From contig CAQZSK010000001.1 of the NCBI GenBank assembly GCA_948934525.1, forward strand, positions 1 to 64,000: 64,000 bases of DNA, written 5' to 3'. Under the pieces are notes generated by a model that did no database searches, was not told the origin of the DNA, and worked only from the letters and a program-made list of their open reading frames with translations. The position numbers were made by a program, and so were the translations under genes. Below, piece after piece: positions 1 through 8,342 of the stretch (positions within the stretch are counted from its first letter, which is position 1; the number at the start of each line of letters is the position of its first letter). This stretch comes from an uncultured Clostridia bacterium (lineage in GTDB: Bacteria; Bacillota; Clostridia; TANB77; CAG-508).

Positions 1-79
1 CTTTGAATTATTTGGTTTCTCTCAAAGGTTTATTGTTTACTTTTCAATGTGCTTTGTTCTATTATATAGAACGGATTTT

Positions 80-108
80 ATTGTACTACTTTTTTTCTCA
101 TAAGTCAA
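80..108 (-). promoter_or_regulatory. Proximal promoter of a probable rRNA operon
   Basis: Read leftwards, TTGACT (103-108) and TACAAT (80-85) are separated by 17 bp. The sequence further downstream, down to position 1, contains a leader-like stretch with CATTGAAAAGTAAACAAT, similar to what precedes 16S genes in many Firmicutes. No plausible gene is visible between 1 and 473, so the transcript probably serves an rRNA operon just outside the window. The promoter is seen; the rRNA target is inferred. Confidence 0.55.
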
Positions 109-265
109 CACCTTTTTTAATATTTTTTAATTTATTTTTTTACCTTGCTCATAAGGTCAAAAATAATAAACTAGTAGTCGCTGTAAAATAAAACATGCAC
201 TTATCTTTACTAATTTATCTCTCATAAATTATTAGTGTTTTCTCTTGTGATTTCGTACTTTACTT

Positions 266-294
266 ATCTTACCATATTGTTTTCATAATGTCAA
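266..294 (-). promoter_or_regulatory. Distal tandem promoter of the same left-edge transcription unit
   Basis: TTGACA (289-294) and TAAGAT (266-271) are spaced by 17 bp on the minus strand, about 185 bp upstream of the second promoter. Tandem near-consensus promoters are typical of rRNA operons. The rest of 1-473 shows AT-rich non-coding sequence only; the small plus-strand frame near the left end has no ribosome site and no recognisable product. Confidence 0.5.
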
Positions 295-473
295 TACATT
301 TTTCGTCTTTTTTTATGATTTTTTTCATTCAATTTAGCTTGTGCATTTTTCCTTCTTGAACTTCTTTTATTGTACCATATATTCTTATGTAAATCAATAT
401 TTTTTTCTTAGTAATTTTTACCATTTTATTCTTTCATCAACTTTATTATCTTATGCATCTTTCTTCTATATTA

Positions 474-710
474 TTACTGAATATCTACTAATATAACATC
501 TTCTCCTATACATTTAATATTTTCCCATTGGATTACAATGTCATTACTAGAAGATAGCATACTTAAAAATCGATTACTCCCTGGCACTATAATAGAAGTA
601 ATTGTTCCACTTTCTAGATCTGCACAAACATCTTGCACATAACCTAGCCTTTTTCCATCCTTTACATTAATCACTTCTTTATGTTTAAAATCCATTCCTT
701 TTTGTCCCAT
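474..710 (-). CDS. YlmC/YmxH family PRC-barrel protein
   Basis: A 78-residue protein matching the small PRC-barrel YlmC/YmxH family, which is common next to sporulation sigma genes in spore formers. Visible hallmarks are an N-terminal segment with KEVINVKDGKRLGYV followed by acidic DLESGTITSIIVPG and a hydrophobic strand ending in VILVDIQ. The start at 710 has GGAGG five bases upstream. It is the last gene of the leftward stretch after sigG. The exact function of the family is not settled; a role in sporulation is suggested only by family name and location. Confidence 0.75.
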   Translation of the reverse strand: MGQKGMDFKHKEVINVKDGKRLGYVQDVCADLESGTITSIIVPGSNRFLSMLSSSNDIVIQWENIKCIGEDVILVDIQ

Positions 711-760
711 CTTCTTCCTCCATATAATAGATTTCTTTTTTCATTATATGTAGAAAAGAA

Positions 761-789
761 AAAAAGTTGCCACAATTTCGCAACTTTTT
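761..789 (-). terminator. Rho-independent terminator
   Basis: Inverted repeat AAAAAGTTGC (761-770) and GCAACTTTTT (780-789) with a 9-base loop and a T-run, placed just after the stop of the helical gene at 809. It separates that gene from the YlmC/YmxH gene. Confidence 0.75.
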
Positions 790-808
790 ACTTTGTTTTC
801 AATTACTA

Positions 809-1165
809 TTAAAATCTTTCTTCATCCAATGCTGTTTGTTTTCCTCCTGATAATATTTCTGATGCTACCATTTCGGCTGTCATAGCAGAAATATTAATAG
901 TTTGAAGATTTTTTAGAGCTTCTTCTGTCGTCATCTTTCCCATACGAGTACTTTGTAATATTTTTTGTAAGTTATTAGCTCCTGTCTTTAATGCACCACT
1001 ATATCTACTACTAGATTGTTGTAACATAAAGTTACATAGTTCATTAGTTGCCGCTTCATCAGTAGCTTCATACTTTTCTACTAATTTATATGCCTTTGTC
1101 ACTTGCTTATATAAATTCTGTGCATCATTTCTTATTTTTTCGGCTCTTTCAGCTGGCTGTAGCAT
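809..1165 (-). CDS. Small helical protein of unknown function
   Basis: I do not recognise this protein. The frame could begin at 1213, but the ATG at 1165 is preferred: AAAGGGTG lies at a suitable distance upstream and the product then begins MLQPAERAEKIRND. It is 118 residues long, Gln/Ala/Lys-rich, without membrane segment or signal peptide, and looks entirely alpha-helical. It ends in a short loop (SGGKQTALDEERF). It lies between the NUDIX gene and a terminator and is probably cytosolic. Confidence 0.6.
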   Translation of the reverse strand: MLQPAERAEKIRNDAQNLYKQVTKAYKLVEKYEATDEAATNELCNFMLQQSSSRYSGALKTGANNLQKILQSTRMGKMTTEEALKNLQTINISAMTAEMVASEILSGGKQTALDEERF

Positions 1166-1322
1166 CTTTTTTTCACCCTTTCTTTTAGCAATACATTTTC
1201 TATTATACCACAATTTACATAATGTTGCAAATCGCTTTTATTTGCTATCTCATAAACTTTTTTGTAGTTTGATATTAGCCACCCATCGCTTTATTAACTA
1301 AAGTCTTTTTTCCTCTTTTCTC

Positions 1323-1781
1323 TTAATATTCTTTCAAGGCATACCCAAGCAATTTATCCCCATCATATTCAAATTTCACTGTAAAGAAGTCATTGTCTTT
1401 CTGCATCTTTTCTATGAATATTTTATCACCTTCCCATGTGTTTAGTTTTGTAACTTCATCTTTATTAACCCATTGCAAATCTCCCTCATTACATTCTATA
1501 ATATTTCCTTCAAAATCATCTGAAGTAAAAACATACATATATTCAGTTTCCCAATTAGTAGCTACATAAGTTACAATACATCTTAATTGATAAGATTTCA
1601 AGTGCAAACCAGTTTCTTCTTTTACTTCTCTTATAATACACTCTTCTGGGCTTTCATTTTCTTCAAATTTCCCACCTATTCCTATCCATTTATCTTTATT
1701 AATATCATTTTTCTTTTTAGTTCTATGTAACATAAGATATTGTTCATCTTTTTCTATATAGCATAATGTTGAAAGTATCAT
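1323..1781 (-). CDS. NUDIX hydrolase, MutT/8-oxo-dGTP type
   Basis: A 152-residue NUDIX protein that hydrolyses a nucleoside diphosphate linked to another moiety. The NUDIX box GX5EX7REUXEEXGU is complete at about residues 37-59 (GGKFEENESP followed by REVKEETGL). The N-terminus (TLCYIEKDEQYLMLHR) resembles small MutT-like 8-oxo-dGTP diphosphatases, and clean-up of oxidised nucleotides is the likeliest role. The substrate cannot be fixed from sequence. It follows sigG by about 100 bp on the same strand. Confidence 0.85.
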   Translation of the reverse strand: MILSTLCYIEKDEQYLMLHRTKKKNDINKDKWIGIGGKFEENESPEECIIREVKEETGLHLKSYQLRCIVTYVATNWETEYMYVFTSDDFEGNIIECNEGDLQWVNKDEVTKLNTWEGDKIFIEKMQKDNDFFTVKFEYDGDKLLGYALKEY

Positions 1782-1881
1782 CTTCTATCCTTCTTTCTTT
1801 AATTACTTTAATTTATATCATATTACTAATAGTCTTGCAATAAATTTTGCATTTAAAAAGAGCATATTTTTCATATGCTCC

Positions 1882-2652
1882 TTACTTATAAATTCTCTTA
1901 ATATGCCCTATTGCTAATCGTTCTAATCTAGATACTTGTGCTTGAGAAATACCAATTTCTTCTGCCACCTCTACCTGTGTTCTTCCTTCAAAAAATCTTT
2001 TATTAATAATCATTTTTTCTTTGTCATTTAATCGTTTCATTGCTTCTTCAATTGTTAGATTTTGTGTCCATAATTCATCTGTATTTTTCTTATCTCCTAT
2101 TTGATCCATCAGATAAATATTTTCTGTATTTTCACTATAAGCTGGCTCTTGTAAAGAAACAGGCTCTTGAATAGCATCTAAACTAATAATAACATCTTCT
2201 TTAGCCACTCCTAATTCCTCTGCTATCTCCACAATTGTTGCTTCTCTTTGTTGTTCATTATATATTCTTTCTTTTATTCCCAATGCTTTATATGCCAAAT
2301 CTCTAATAGATCTACTAACACGAATGACATTATTATCTCTTAAATACCTTCTAATCTCTCCTATAATCATTGGTACTGCATACGTAGAAAATTGAACATT
2401 TTGAGAAAGATCAAAATTGTCAATTGCTTTAATAAGACCTATACATCCTACTTGAAACAAGTCATCTGCATTTTCTCCTCTTCCTCCAAAACGTCTAATA
2501 ATACTAAGTACTAATCTTAAGTTTCCATTAATGAACTCTTGTCTTGCTACTTCATCCCCTTGTTTTATCTTTGTCATAAGTGCTGTTTTTTCTTCTGGCG
2601 TTAACAACGGTAGTTTTGCCGTATTAACTCCAGAGATTTCTACTTTGTTCAT
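1882..2652 (-). CDS. sigG: Forespore sigma factor SigG
   Basis: This 256-residue sigma-70 family protein directs late forespore transcription. It begins MNKVEISGVNT, typical of SigG. Region 2 is visible as NGNLRLVLSIIRRF and DDLFQVGCIGLIKAIDNFD, followed by QFSTYAVPMIIGEIRRYLRD. Region 4 carries the helix-turn-helix TQVEVAEEIGISQAQVSRLE near the C-terminus. The gene lies directly downstream of spoIIGA-sigE, the classic arrangement. Its ribosome site is buried in a stem-loop (see 2659-2711), and a SigF-type promoter sits in the same stretch, implying forespore-specific production. Confidence 0.95.
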   Translation of the reverse strand: MNKVEISGVNTAKLPLLTPEEKTALMTKIKQGDEVARQEFINGNLRLVLSIIRRFGGRGENADDLFQVGCIGLIKAIDNFDLSQNVQFSTYAVPMIIGEIRRYLRDNNVIRVSRSIRDLAYKALGIKERIYNEQQREATIVEIAEELGVAKEDVIISLDAIQEPVSLQEPAYSENTENIYLMDQIGDKKNTDELWTQNLTIEEAMKRLNDKEKMIINKRFFEGRTQVEVAEEIGISQAQVSRLERLAIGHIKRIYK

Positions 2653-2658
2653 TTCAGA

Positions 2659-2711
2659 AAAACTCCTTTTAAAAATAATTTGTTATTTTCATTATTTCCA
2701 AAAGGAGTTTT
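2659..2711 (-). promoter_or_regulatory. Stem-loop sequestering the sigG ribosome binding site
   Basis: On the transcript, AAAACTCCTTTT (2700-2711) pairs over 12 perfect bases with AAAAGGAGTTTT (2659-2670), which contains the sigG Shine-Dalgarno GGAG six bases before its ATG. Read-through RNA from sigE would hide the ribosome site. An RNA starting at the SigF-type promoter at 2690-2719 would begin inside the loop and lack the blocking arm. A comparable read-through block is known for spoIIIG (sigG) in Bacillus. Confidence 0.8.
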
Positions 2712-2719
2712 AACTATTC
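2690..2719 (-). promoter_or_regulatory. SigF/SigG-type promoter of sigG
   Basis: GAATA (2715-2719) and GGAAATAATG (2690-2699) are separated by exactly 15 bp. The -10 fits the SigF consensus GGNRANAHTR; the -35 differs from GYWTA by one base. The predicted start falls within the loop of the stem-loop, after its 5' arm. The match is by eye. Confidence 0.55.
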
Positions 2720-2745
2720 CATTATCGTATGACATTTTTCGTGTT

Positions 2746-3487
2746 TTATCCTGTTTTACTCATAATCTCTTTTTTCATTTTGTTAATAATTTTCTTTTCC
2801 AAACGCGATATGTAACTTTGTGAAATACCGTAGCATGTCAGCTACTTCTTTTTGTGTTTTTTCTGTACCACTAATAAATCCAAAACGAAGTTCCATAATG
2901 TTTCTTTCTCGATTATTTAATTTTCCAATCGAATCTCGAAGTAAGCTTTTATCTACTTCATCTTCAATTCTTCTAGAAGTAACATCTGGATCTGTTCCTA
3001 AAATATCTGATAATAATAATTCATTTCCATCTCCATCTTGATTTAGTGGTTCATCAATTGAAACCTCTCCTTTAATTCGATTGCTTCTTCTTAAAAACAT
3101 TAGGATTTCATTTTCAATACATCTGGAAGCATATGTTGCCAGTTTAATTTTCTTATCTGTATTAAAAGTATTAATTGCTTTCATTAATCCTATTGTTCCA
3201 ATAGAAATCAAATCTTCAATCCCTACACCTGTATTTTCAAACTTTTTAGCAATATACACAACTAGTCTTAAATTTCTTTCCACTAAAGTTTGTCTAACAC
3301 TTTCATCTCCACCAGCTAATTTTGCTAGTACTTCTTCCTCCTCTTCACTGGTTAAAGGTGGAGGCAGAGTTTGACTCCCTCCTATATAATAAATAGGAAG
3401 ATTTTCTATTTCTTCATTCCCAATATATCTAACATATAAAGTACTAATACTCTCTTTTAAAATTTGTAATAAGTTCAATTTCTTCAC
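2746..3487 (-). CDS. sigE: Mother-cell sigma factor pro-SigE, requires +1 frameshift at CGG
   Basis: SigE drives early mother-cell transcription in sporulation and is made as a membrane-bound precursor cleaved by SpoIIGA. The pro-region and [13 protein letters not shown] lie at the N-terminus. Regions 2 ([20 protein letters not shown], then [20 protein letters not shown]) and 3-4 follow. In frame 0 the protein stops at 234 residues: codon 220 is CGG (2828-2830), then 14 unrelated residues follow. Skipping the C after CTA gives Gly and restores region 4.2 ([17 protein letters not shown]), ending at 2746 with 246 residues, close to the family length. Without the shift the DNA-recognition helix is lost. 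Start 3487 has AAAGGAG upstream and overlaps spoIIGA by 44 bp. Confidence 0.9.
2825..2833 (-). other. +1 recoding site in sigE (CTA-CGG-T)
   Basis: Coding strand reads ATG CTA CGG TAT in frame 0; conserved SigE sequence resumes as GGT ATT TCA one base later. The shift site is therefore CTA-C-GGT. It shares the YYA-CGG-W pattern with the sites in the minor pilin and in pth. Confidence 0.75.
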
Positions 3488-4382
3488 TCCTTTCCTCTAA
3501 TAAGTCCAATCCAATTAAAGCACTATATCTCTTTTCCTTACTTAAAGTCTGATTAAAGATACCTATAATCACATCTTTTCTTATTTGAGTTTCTTCTTCT
3601 TTTTCAATTACTACTTGATCAGCTTTGAAGCCTAACATCAGTCCATTTTGTTTGCCAACAGAAGAAAAAGGAATCATTCGAAATCTTGTAACAAGTTCTT
3701 TTTCTTCCATTTGATTTAAAAACTCTTCCTCACCTCCTATCCATTCTTCTATATGATCCAATAATTGAGTGGGCAATAGCGAATATAATTGCTCTTTTTC
3801 TACTACTATAACAGGCATTCTTGAAATAGGGTCTTTTAGTAAATTCCCTGTGTCTAACATTGCTTTAACTGAAAGTTTCTTTTCTTGTAATGTAATTTCA
3901 ATAGGATATAAAATATCTTTTTTACGTAGTTTAGTTTTGACTATTTTAAAAGCAATATAAGTAACTATGAAACCTATAATTCCTCCTAATAGTGCAATTT
4001 TAATAGGATATGTTCCTACATATACTCCATTTCGCATTAAGATATTTTGTGGTTTTATGAAATAAAGTAAAGCAAATGCACAACCTCCAAAGACAAATGA
4101 AGTTAAATAGAAAATGACTAATTGTTTTCCTAGTAGCTTGATACTTTTGGGTTGAAAAGCAAGATATACCATTAGGATAGATAAAATAATTTTCATTCCT
4201 AAACTAGAATAAATAGGAAGAATTTCTAAATAGGCAATTACTGCATAAACTCCTCCTAATATGCTAGAGGCTGCTAATCTTAGCTGTTTCATTTTTATTT
4301 TCATTAAATATCCTGTTGCGAACAAAATAATATAATTCATGCACAGGTTTTCTAACAAGACTACGTCTAAATAAACGGTCAT
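3444..4382 (-). CDS. spoIIGA: SpoIIGA, pro-SigE processing aspartic protease
   Basis: A 312-residue membrane protease that cleaves pro-SigE in the mother cell. The N-terminal half has five or so membrane segments (starting [20 protein letters not shown]). The C-terminal half is the cytosolic protease with the catalytic motif [12 protein letters not shown], Asp in DTGN. It lies immediately upstream of sigE with overlapping ends, as in other spore formers. Start 4382 has AAGGAATG upstream. Length and layout are normal for the family. Confidence 0.93.
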   Translation of the reverse strand: MTVYLDVVLLENLCMNYIILFATGYLMKIKMKQLRLAASSILGGVYAVIAYLEILPIYSSLGMKIILSILMVYLAFQPKSIKLLGKQLVIFYLTSFVFGGCAFALLYFIKPQNILMRNGVYVGTYPIKIALLGGIIGFIVTYIAFKIVKTKLRKKDILYPIEITLQEKKLSVKAMLDTGNLLKDPISRMPVIVVEKEQLYSLLPTQLLDHIEEWIGGEEEFLNQMEEKELVTRFRMIPFSSVGKQNGLMLGFKADQVVIEKEEETQIRKDVIIGIFNQTLSKEKRYSALIGLDLLEERSEEIELITNFKREY

Positions 4383-4502
4383 TTCATTCCTTCTTTTCTG
4401 TTATGATTTATAACAAAGATAAGTATAACTGTTTATTTTTGAAAAGTCTGTCGCTTTATGGACGAGATAAAAAGATTTTATTTACAAGTTCTTCTAAAAA
4501 CC

Positions 4503-4540
4503 AACAAAATGCGAACTTTTTTCAAAGTTCGCATTTTGTT
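4503..4540 (-). terminator. Terminator after ftsZ
   Basis: Perfect 17-bp inverted repeat AACAAAATGCGAACTTT (4503-4519) and AAAGTTCGCATTTTGTT (4524-4540), immediately downstream of the ftsZ stop. It isolates ftsAZ transcription from spoIIGA, which should have its own promoter in 4383-4500. Confidence 0.85.
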
Positions 4541-4556
4541 ATTATTTGAATATTTT

Positions 4557-5687
4557 CTATTTTAATCCTTGTTTCTTTCTTAAGAAAGATGGAATATCTA
4601 AATTATCTGATGAATTGTTACTATCTGTTGCTGATGGAATAGAATTTAATTTCTTATCCCAAGCTTTATCGATAATATCTCCTACAGGAATCGTACCAGA
4701 TAATGGTCCATTTTCTTTTTCAAATCCTGTTGCAATAACTGTAATTACTAAATCTTCATCTAGGCTTTCATCGATTACTGCACCAAAGATAATATTTGCT
4801 TCTGGATCAACACTACGTTGAATTAATTCAGCTGCTGTATTTACTTCATGTAATCCTAAGTTAGAACCACCTGTGATATTGATAATAATTCCTCTTGCAC
4901 TTTCAATAGATGTTTCAAGTAATGGATTTTGCACAGCTTGTTTTGCTGCATCTTCTGCTCTATTTTCTCCTGATGCTCTACCAATACCCATATGTGCCAT
5001 ACCTGTATTTAGCATAATTGTTTTAACATCTGCAAAGTCTAAGTTTACTAATCCTGGAATTGCAATTAAGTCTGAAATACCTTGTACACCTTGTCTCAAA
5101 ACATCATCTGCCATTTTGAAAGCTTCTACAATTGATGTTTTACGATCAATGATTTGTAATAACTTGTCATTTGGAATTACAACTAATGTATCTACTTTTC
5201 CTTTTAAGCTTTCAATTCCACGTTCTGCTTGTGATAATCTCTTTTTTCCTTCAAAAGTGAATGGTTTAGTTACTACTCCAATTGTTAAAATTCCCATTTC
5301 TTTCGCTGCAGCAGCTACGATTGGAGCGGCTCCTGTACCTGTTCCTCCACCCATTCCTGCTGTAACAAATACCATATCAGCTCCACGTAATACTTCTGTA
5401 ATTTCTGCTTTGCTTTCTTCTGCAGCTTGTGCTCCAATATCTGGATTAGCACCTGCACCTAAACCTCTAGTAATTTTTTCACCTATTTGGATTTTTGATG
5501 CTGCTTTAGAAAGTACTAAAGCTTGTCTATCAGTATTTACTGCTATAAATTCTACATTCTTAATTCCTGACTCTACCATTCTATTTACAGCATTATTTCC
5601 TGCTCCACCTACACCAATTACTTTAATAGTTGCTGTTCCATCTATCATTGGCATTGTGTTTTCATCCATGTTATTTTCCATCATCAT
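4557..5687 (-). CDS. ftsZ: Cell division GTPase FtsZ
   Basis: The tubulin-like GTPase that forms the Z-ring. The 376-residue protein has the GTP-binding signature [10 protein letters not shown] at about residues 113-122, the N-terminal [15 protein letters not shown], and the T7 catalytic loop NLDFADVK. The C-terminal peptide IPSFLRKKQ, which binds FtsA and other partners, is intact. The start at 5687 is the first of three consecutive ATGs, with GGAGGAAG upstream. It follows ftsA by about 100 bp and ends at a strong terminator. Confidence 0.98.
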   Translation of the reverse strand: MMMENNMDENTMPMIDGTATIKVIGVGGAGNNAVNRMVESGIKNVEFIAVNTDRQALVLSKAASKIQIGEKITRGLGAGANPDIGAQAAEESKAEITEVLRGADMVFVTAGMGGGTGTGAAPIVAAAAKEMGILTIGVVTKPFTFEGKKRLSQAERGIESLKGKVDTLVVIPNDKLLQIIDRKTSIVEAFKMADDVLRQGVQGISDLIAIPGLVNLDFADVKTIMLNTGMAHMGIGRASGENRAEDAAKQAVQNPLLETSIESARGIIINITGGSNLGLHEVNTAAELIQRSVDPEANIIFGAVIDESLDEDLVITVIATGFEKENGPLSGTIPVGDIIDKAWDKKLNSIPSATDSNNSSDNLDIPSFLRKKQGLK

Positions 5688-5785
5688 AAAGTTTCTTCCT
5701 CCTATTTCTTTTACGGTATTTGTTACCTTTGTATCACTATTTAAAATTAATATCTTTATAAGATTACAAAATTTTTAACTTAATC

Positions 5786-7057
5786 TTAAGAATAGAAAAA
5801 TTCTTTTACCCTTTCTAAAAGAGTTTTAAAAAATCCTTCTTCTGAATCAGAATCAATACTACTTCCTACAGTTTTTGCAAATGGTCTTGAAGCAACATAT
5901 CTTACTAAACTATATGCTGTTCTGTATTCTGGTCTTACAATACTTATTAATCTTCCAGTTGCAATTTTGACTGGAATATTTAGAATAATCTTACCTGCTA
6001 CATCACTTTTATTAATATTAGTAATACCTTGTCCTGTTAGTATAACATTATTGATTCTTGGTTTAATTCCTTGTGTCATAATATCTTTATTTACCAAAGA
6101 AAAGATTTCTTCAATTCTAGCTTCTATAATTGCAATTAAGTCTGAACTTTTAATAACTTTTTTTCCTTCATCCCCTTTATAAGTAGTTAATAAAATTTCA
6201 TTATCATTGTCTATAAACGATTTGAGAGCTAGTCCATATTGTTTTTTTAATTTATCCGCTTCTTCTTCTGAAATATTTAATACTAATGCAACATCCTTTG
6301 TAATGTTGTCTCCACCTAATGCAATTGTATTAGTATAAACAAAACTAGTACCTTCAAATACCCCTATATCTGTATTGCCTGCTCCAATGTCTAGTAACAT
6401 TACATTGTCGCTCAATTCGTTTGTATCTAACGCTAAACTTCTTTCTGCTAGGGTAACTGGAACTAGTCCATCAATATCTAAATCTGCTTTTCTAAAGATA
6501 GAAGCAATTTGTCTCATATATTCTTTATCTGCTAAAATAACTTGTGCTTTTAAGGTAAAACTTCCACTTAAATTACCTATTGGGTCAGATACCTTTTTTC
6601 CATTTTCAAGAACAAATTGATTTTCTACAATATCAATAATTTGTTTTCCTTCTGGGACATCTATATCTTTTGCTTGCATAATAGTAGAAACTACATCTTT
6701 AGCAGAAATTCCTGCATATTTATCTTTTGCTTCTTTTGAAATACTGTTTTGTACAATTGTAATATATTTTCCTGGGATAGTGCTGTATGCTGAATTAATT
6801 TTTAAGTTAGCATCCGCTTCTGCCTCCTTAATTAATTTACTAATACAGGAAGCAATTTCATTTTCATTAATGATTTTTCCTTTTTGGATACCTTTGCATC
6901 TACGACTGGTTGTACAAATGACTTCAATTTGATTAAAATTATTAACCTCTCCTATTACAAGACTTACTTTTGAGGTTCCAATGTCAAATCCTACAATTAT
7001 ATCTCCAATTGCCAAAACTTGTTCCTCCATCCTCGCTTCCCTTAAATTGTTTGTCAT
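5786..7057 (-). CDS. ftsA: Cell division protein FtsA
   Basis: An actin-family ATPase that tethers FtsZ to the membrane. The phosphate-1 motif FDIGTSKVSLVIGE is near residue 24, and the second nucleotide motif MLLDIGAGNTDIGVFEG near residue 221. The C-terminus ends with the basic, aromatic helix LLERVKEFFYS, the expected membrane-targeting amphipathic helix. Length about 420 residues is normal. Two starts are possible: ATG at 7057 with poor ribosome site, or ATG at 7030 (MEEQVLAIGDI) after AGGGAAG; the latter fits homologues better. Upstream are a TTGACT promoter and triple WalR-like boxes. Confidence 0.92.
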   Translation of the reverse strand: MTNNLREARMEEQVLAIGDIIVGFDIGTSKVSLVIGEVNNFNQIEVICTTSRRCKGIQKGKIINENEIASCISKLIKEAEADANLKINSAYSTIPGKYITIVQNSISKEAKDKYAGISAKDVVSTIMQAKDIDVPEGKQIIDIVENQFVLENGKKVSDPIGNLSGSFTLKAQVILADKEYMRQIASIFRKADLDIDGLVPVTLAERSLALDTNELSDNVMLLDIGAGNTDIGVFEGTSFVYTNTIALGGDNITKDVALVLNISEEEADKLKKQYGLALKSFIDNDNEILLTTYKGDEGKKVIKSSDLIAIIEARIEEIFSLVNKDIMTQGIKPRINNVILTGQGITNINKSDVAGKIILNIPVKIATGRLISIVRPEYRTAYSLVRYVASRPFAKTVGSSIDSDSEEGFFKTLLERVKEFFYS

Positions 7058-7090
7058 TCGTTCTTATCTTTCTATCTATTTTCAGTCTAA

Positions 7091-7119
7091 AGAATATTAC
7101 ATTTTATAAAAAAAGTCAA
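7091..7119 (-). promoter_or_regulatory. ftsA promoter
   Basis: TTGACT (7114-7119) and TATTCT (7091-7096) with 17-bp spacing, directed at ftsA. The three WalR-like half-sites begin 7 bp upstream of the -35 element. Confidence 0.6.
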
Positions 7120-7126
7120 TAGTCTT

Positions 7127-7154
7127 TGTAATAATTTTGTAATATTTTTGTAAC
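7127..7154. promoter_or_regulatory. Triple WalR-type binding site upstream of ftsA
   Basis: On the displayed strand, TGTAAT (7127-7132), TGTAAT (7138-7143) and TGTAAC (7149-7154) are separated by exactly 5 bp, giving an 11-bp period. This fits the WalR (YycF) consensus TGTWAH-N5-TGTWAH; WalR controls ftsAZ in Bacillus. The same triple arrangement precedes the pilus operon at 28576-28603. Confidence 0.65.
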
Positions 7155-7236
7155 ATGTCTGAAATATTGTTTTTTCTTGTCGTTTCTAGGTTTCCGTAAT
7201 CTCTTACGACTACCAAAATACATCCTAACATGTCTC

Positions 7237-7614
7237 TTATTGTGCTATATTTTCTGTACTTACTTTCTTCTTATGATTAGTCCATTTTTCCAAATAATAT
7301 CTTCTAATAATTGCCAAATTGTTAAACATTCTTCCTACAAAAACAACAATAGCTGCTAAATAAATATCTACATTTAATTTTTGTCCTAAATATGTAAGTA
7401 ACATTGATAAAATAGCATTGCCAAAGAAGCCTGATACAAATATTTTTAAGTCAAATTGTTTATTTAAAGTAGAAGCAATCCCTCCAAATACAGAATCTAG
7501 AGCTGCAATAATAGCAATAGCTAGATATCCTGAATAGGTATATGGTACCATTGGCGCATAAATACCAATAATCGCTCCTAAAATACATCCCATAATAATA
7601 GCTATAAATATCAT
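7237..7614 (-). CDS. sbp: Small basic protein Sbp, DUF1290 membrane protein
   Basis: A 125-residue membrane protein of the DUF1290 family, a regular member of the divIB-DUF881-sbp-ftsA cluster in Firmicutes. Three to four hydrophobic segments are visible: MIFIAIIMGCILGAIIGIY, a Gly/Ala-rich second, and AAIVVFVGRMFNNLAIIRRY. The C-terminus is basic and cytosolic. It begins 2 bp downstream of the stop of the second DUF881 gene, so co-translation is likely. Molecular role is not established. Confidence 0.85.
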   Translation of the reverse strand: MIFIAIIMGCILGAIIGIYAPMVPYTYSGYLAIAIIAALDSVFGGIASTLNKQFDLKIFVSGFFGNAILSMLLTYLGQKLNVDIYLAAIVVFVGRMFNNLAIIRRYYLEKWTNHKKKVSTENIAQ

Positions 7615-7616
7615 AA

Positions 7617-8327
7617 TTATCTTTTAACCTCCTCCATATATTTGACTTTTAAATCTCCATTATATTTTAATATTTTAATATTATTTCCCTTTTCTAGTTT
7701 TACATCCATTCCGCTTGCTTTGTACCTATCAATAAATCCACTATCCTTTAAGCTTAAAGTACTAGATAAATATGTTTGATTTCCAATTGCTTTAATAACA
7801 TAAGGAGAAGCAATTCTATGTCCACTTACTTGCATCCTACTGTCGATGACTTGTGTCATTTCTGTTGTCGTTACAACACGTGCATCATTAATAGATATAG
7901 CTTCTGCTCCTGCATAACGTAATTCATTGACTAATTCTAACAAATGAAAATAGGTAATTGTACAATCTGGTGTATTATTTAGTGTGACAATAACTCCCTC
8001 TCCTACTACATCTGTCTTTCCAAGTAGCATATTAGATTCTGCTAAATCTTTGTCGATTAGCTCAGATGCCTCTCCATTTTTTTCTATACTTTTTCGGTAT
8101 TCCTGAACTGACTTTCTATTAGCATCTAATTGCTTTTGTGTATCTTCATATTTACTTTTCCATTCAGAAATAGCAGTTCTGAGTTCTGTTTCTCTCATAT
8201 ATTTAATATCTGCAATATTTGTTTCTTCTATTGTTTTAAATTGCATAAACATAACTGCAAAAAATACTATACATACTAAACCAATAATGATTGTCATAAC
8301 AATTTTATTCTTCTTTTCTTTTTTCAA
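7617..8327 (-). CDS. DUF881 (YlxW/YlxX-like) membrane protein, second copy
   Basis: A DUF881 protein of 236 residues with one N-terminal membrane helix (KIVMTIIIGLVCIVFFAVMF), a coiled-coil stretch (about 45-100) and the extracellular DUF881 domain with LGKTDVVGEGVIVTLNNT and GAEAISINDARV. It starts at TTG 8327 after AGAGGTGA, nearly abutting the first DUF881 gene. These proteins accompany DivIB and FtsA in many Firmicutes; one copy has been linked to division or sporulation, but the role here is unknown. Confidence 0.85.
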   Translation of the reverse strand: MKKEKKNKIVMTIIIGLVCIVFFAVMFMQFKTIEETNIADIKYMRETELRTAISEWKSKYEDTQKQLDANRKSVQEYRKSIEKNGEASELIDKDLAESNMLLGKTDVVGEGVIVTLNNTPDCTITYFHLLELVNELRYAGAEAISINDARVVTTTEMTQVIDSRMQVSGHRIASPYVIKAIGNQTYLSSTLSLKDSGFIDRYKASGMDVKLEKGNNIKILKYNGDLKVKYMEEVKR

Positions 8328-8342
8328 AGCGTTTTGTCACCT

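Noticed and set aside
3..191. Plus-strand frame of 62 residues at the left edge
   Set aside because: No ribosome site, low-complexity hydrophobic product, and it lies across promoter-like sequence for the opposite strand.
2783..2850. sigE as a pseudogene
   Set aside because: The +1 frame remains conserved to the natural C-terminus with no other damage, and spoIIGA and sigG are intact.
4440..4460. Spo0A-box-like CTGTCGCT upstream of spoIIGA
   Set aside because: Only five of seven consensus positions fit and no paired box or well-spaced promoter is clear, so I do not annotate it.
4873..5778. Long plus-strand frame antisense to ftsZ
   Set aside because: It is the complement of a well-conserved ftsZ and has no ribosome site; several other antisense frames over rpsB, hydA and recO were dismissed for the same reason.
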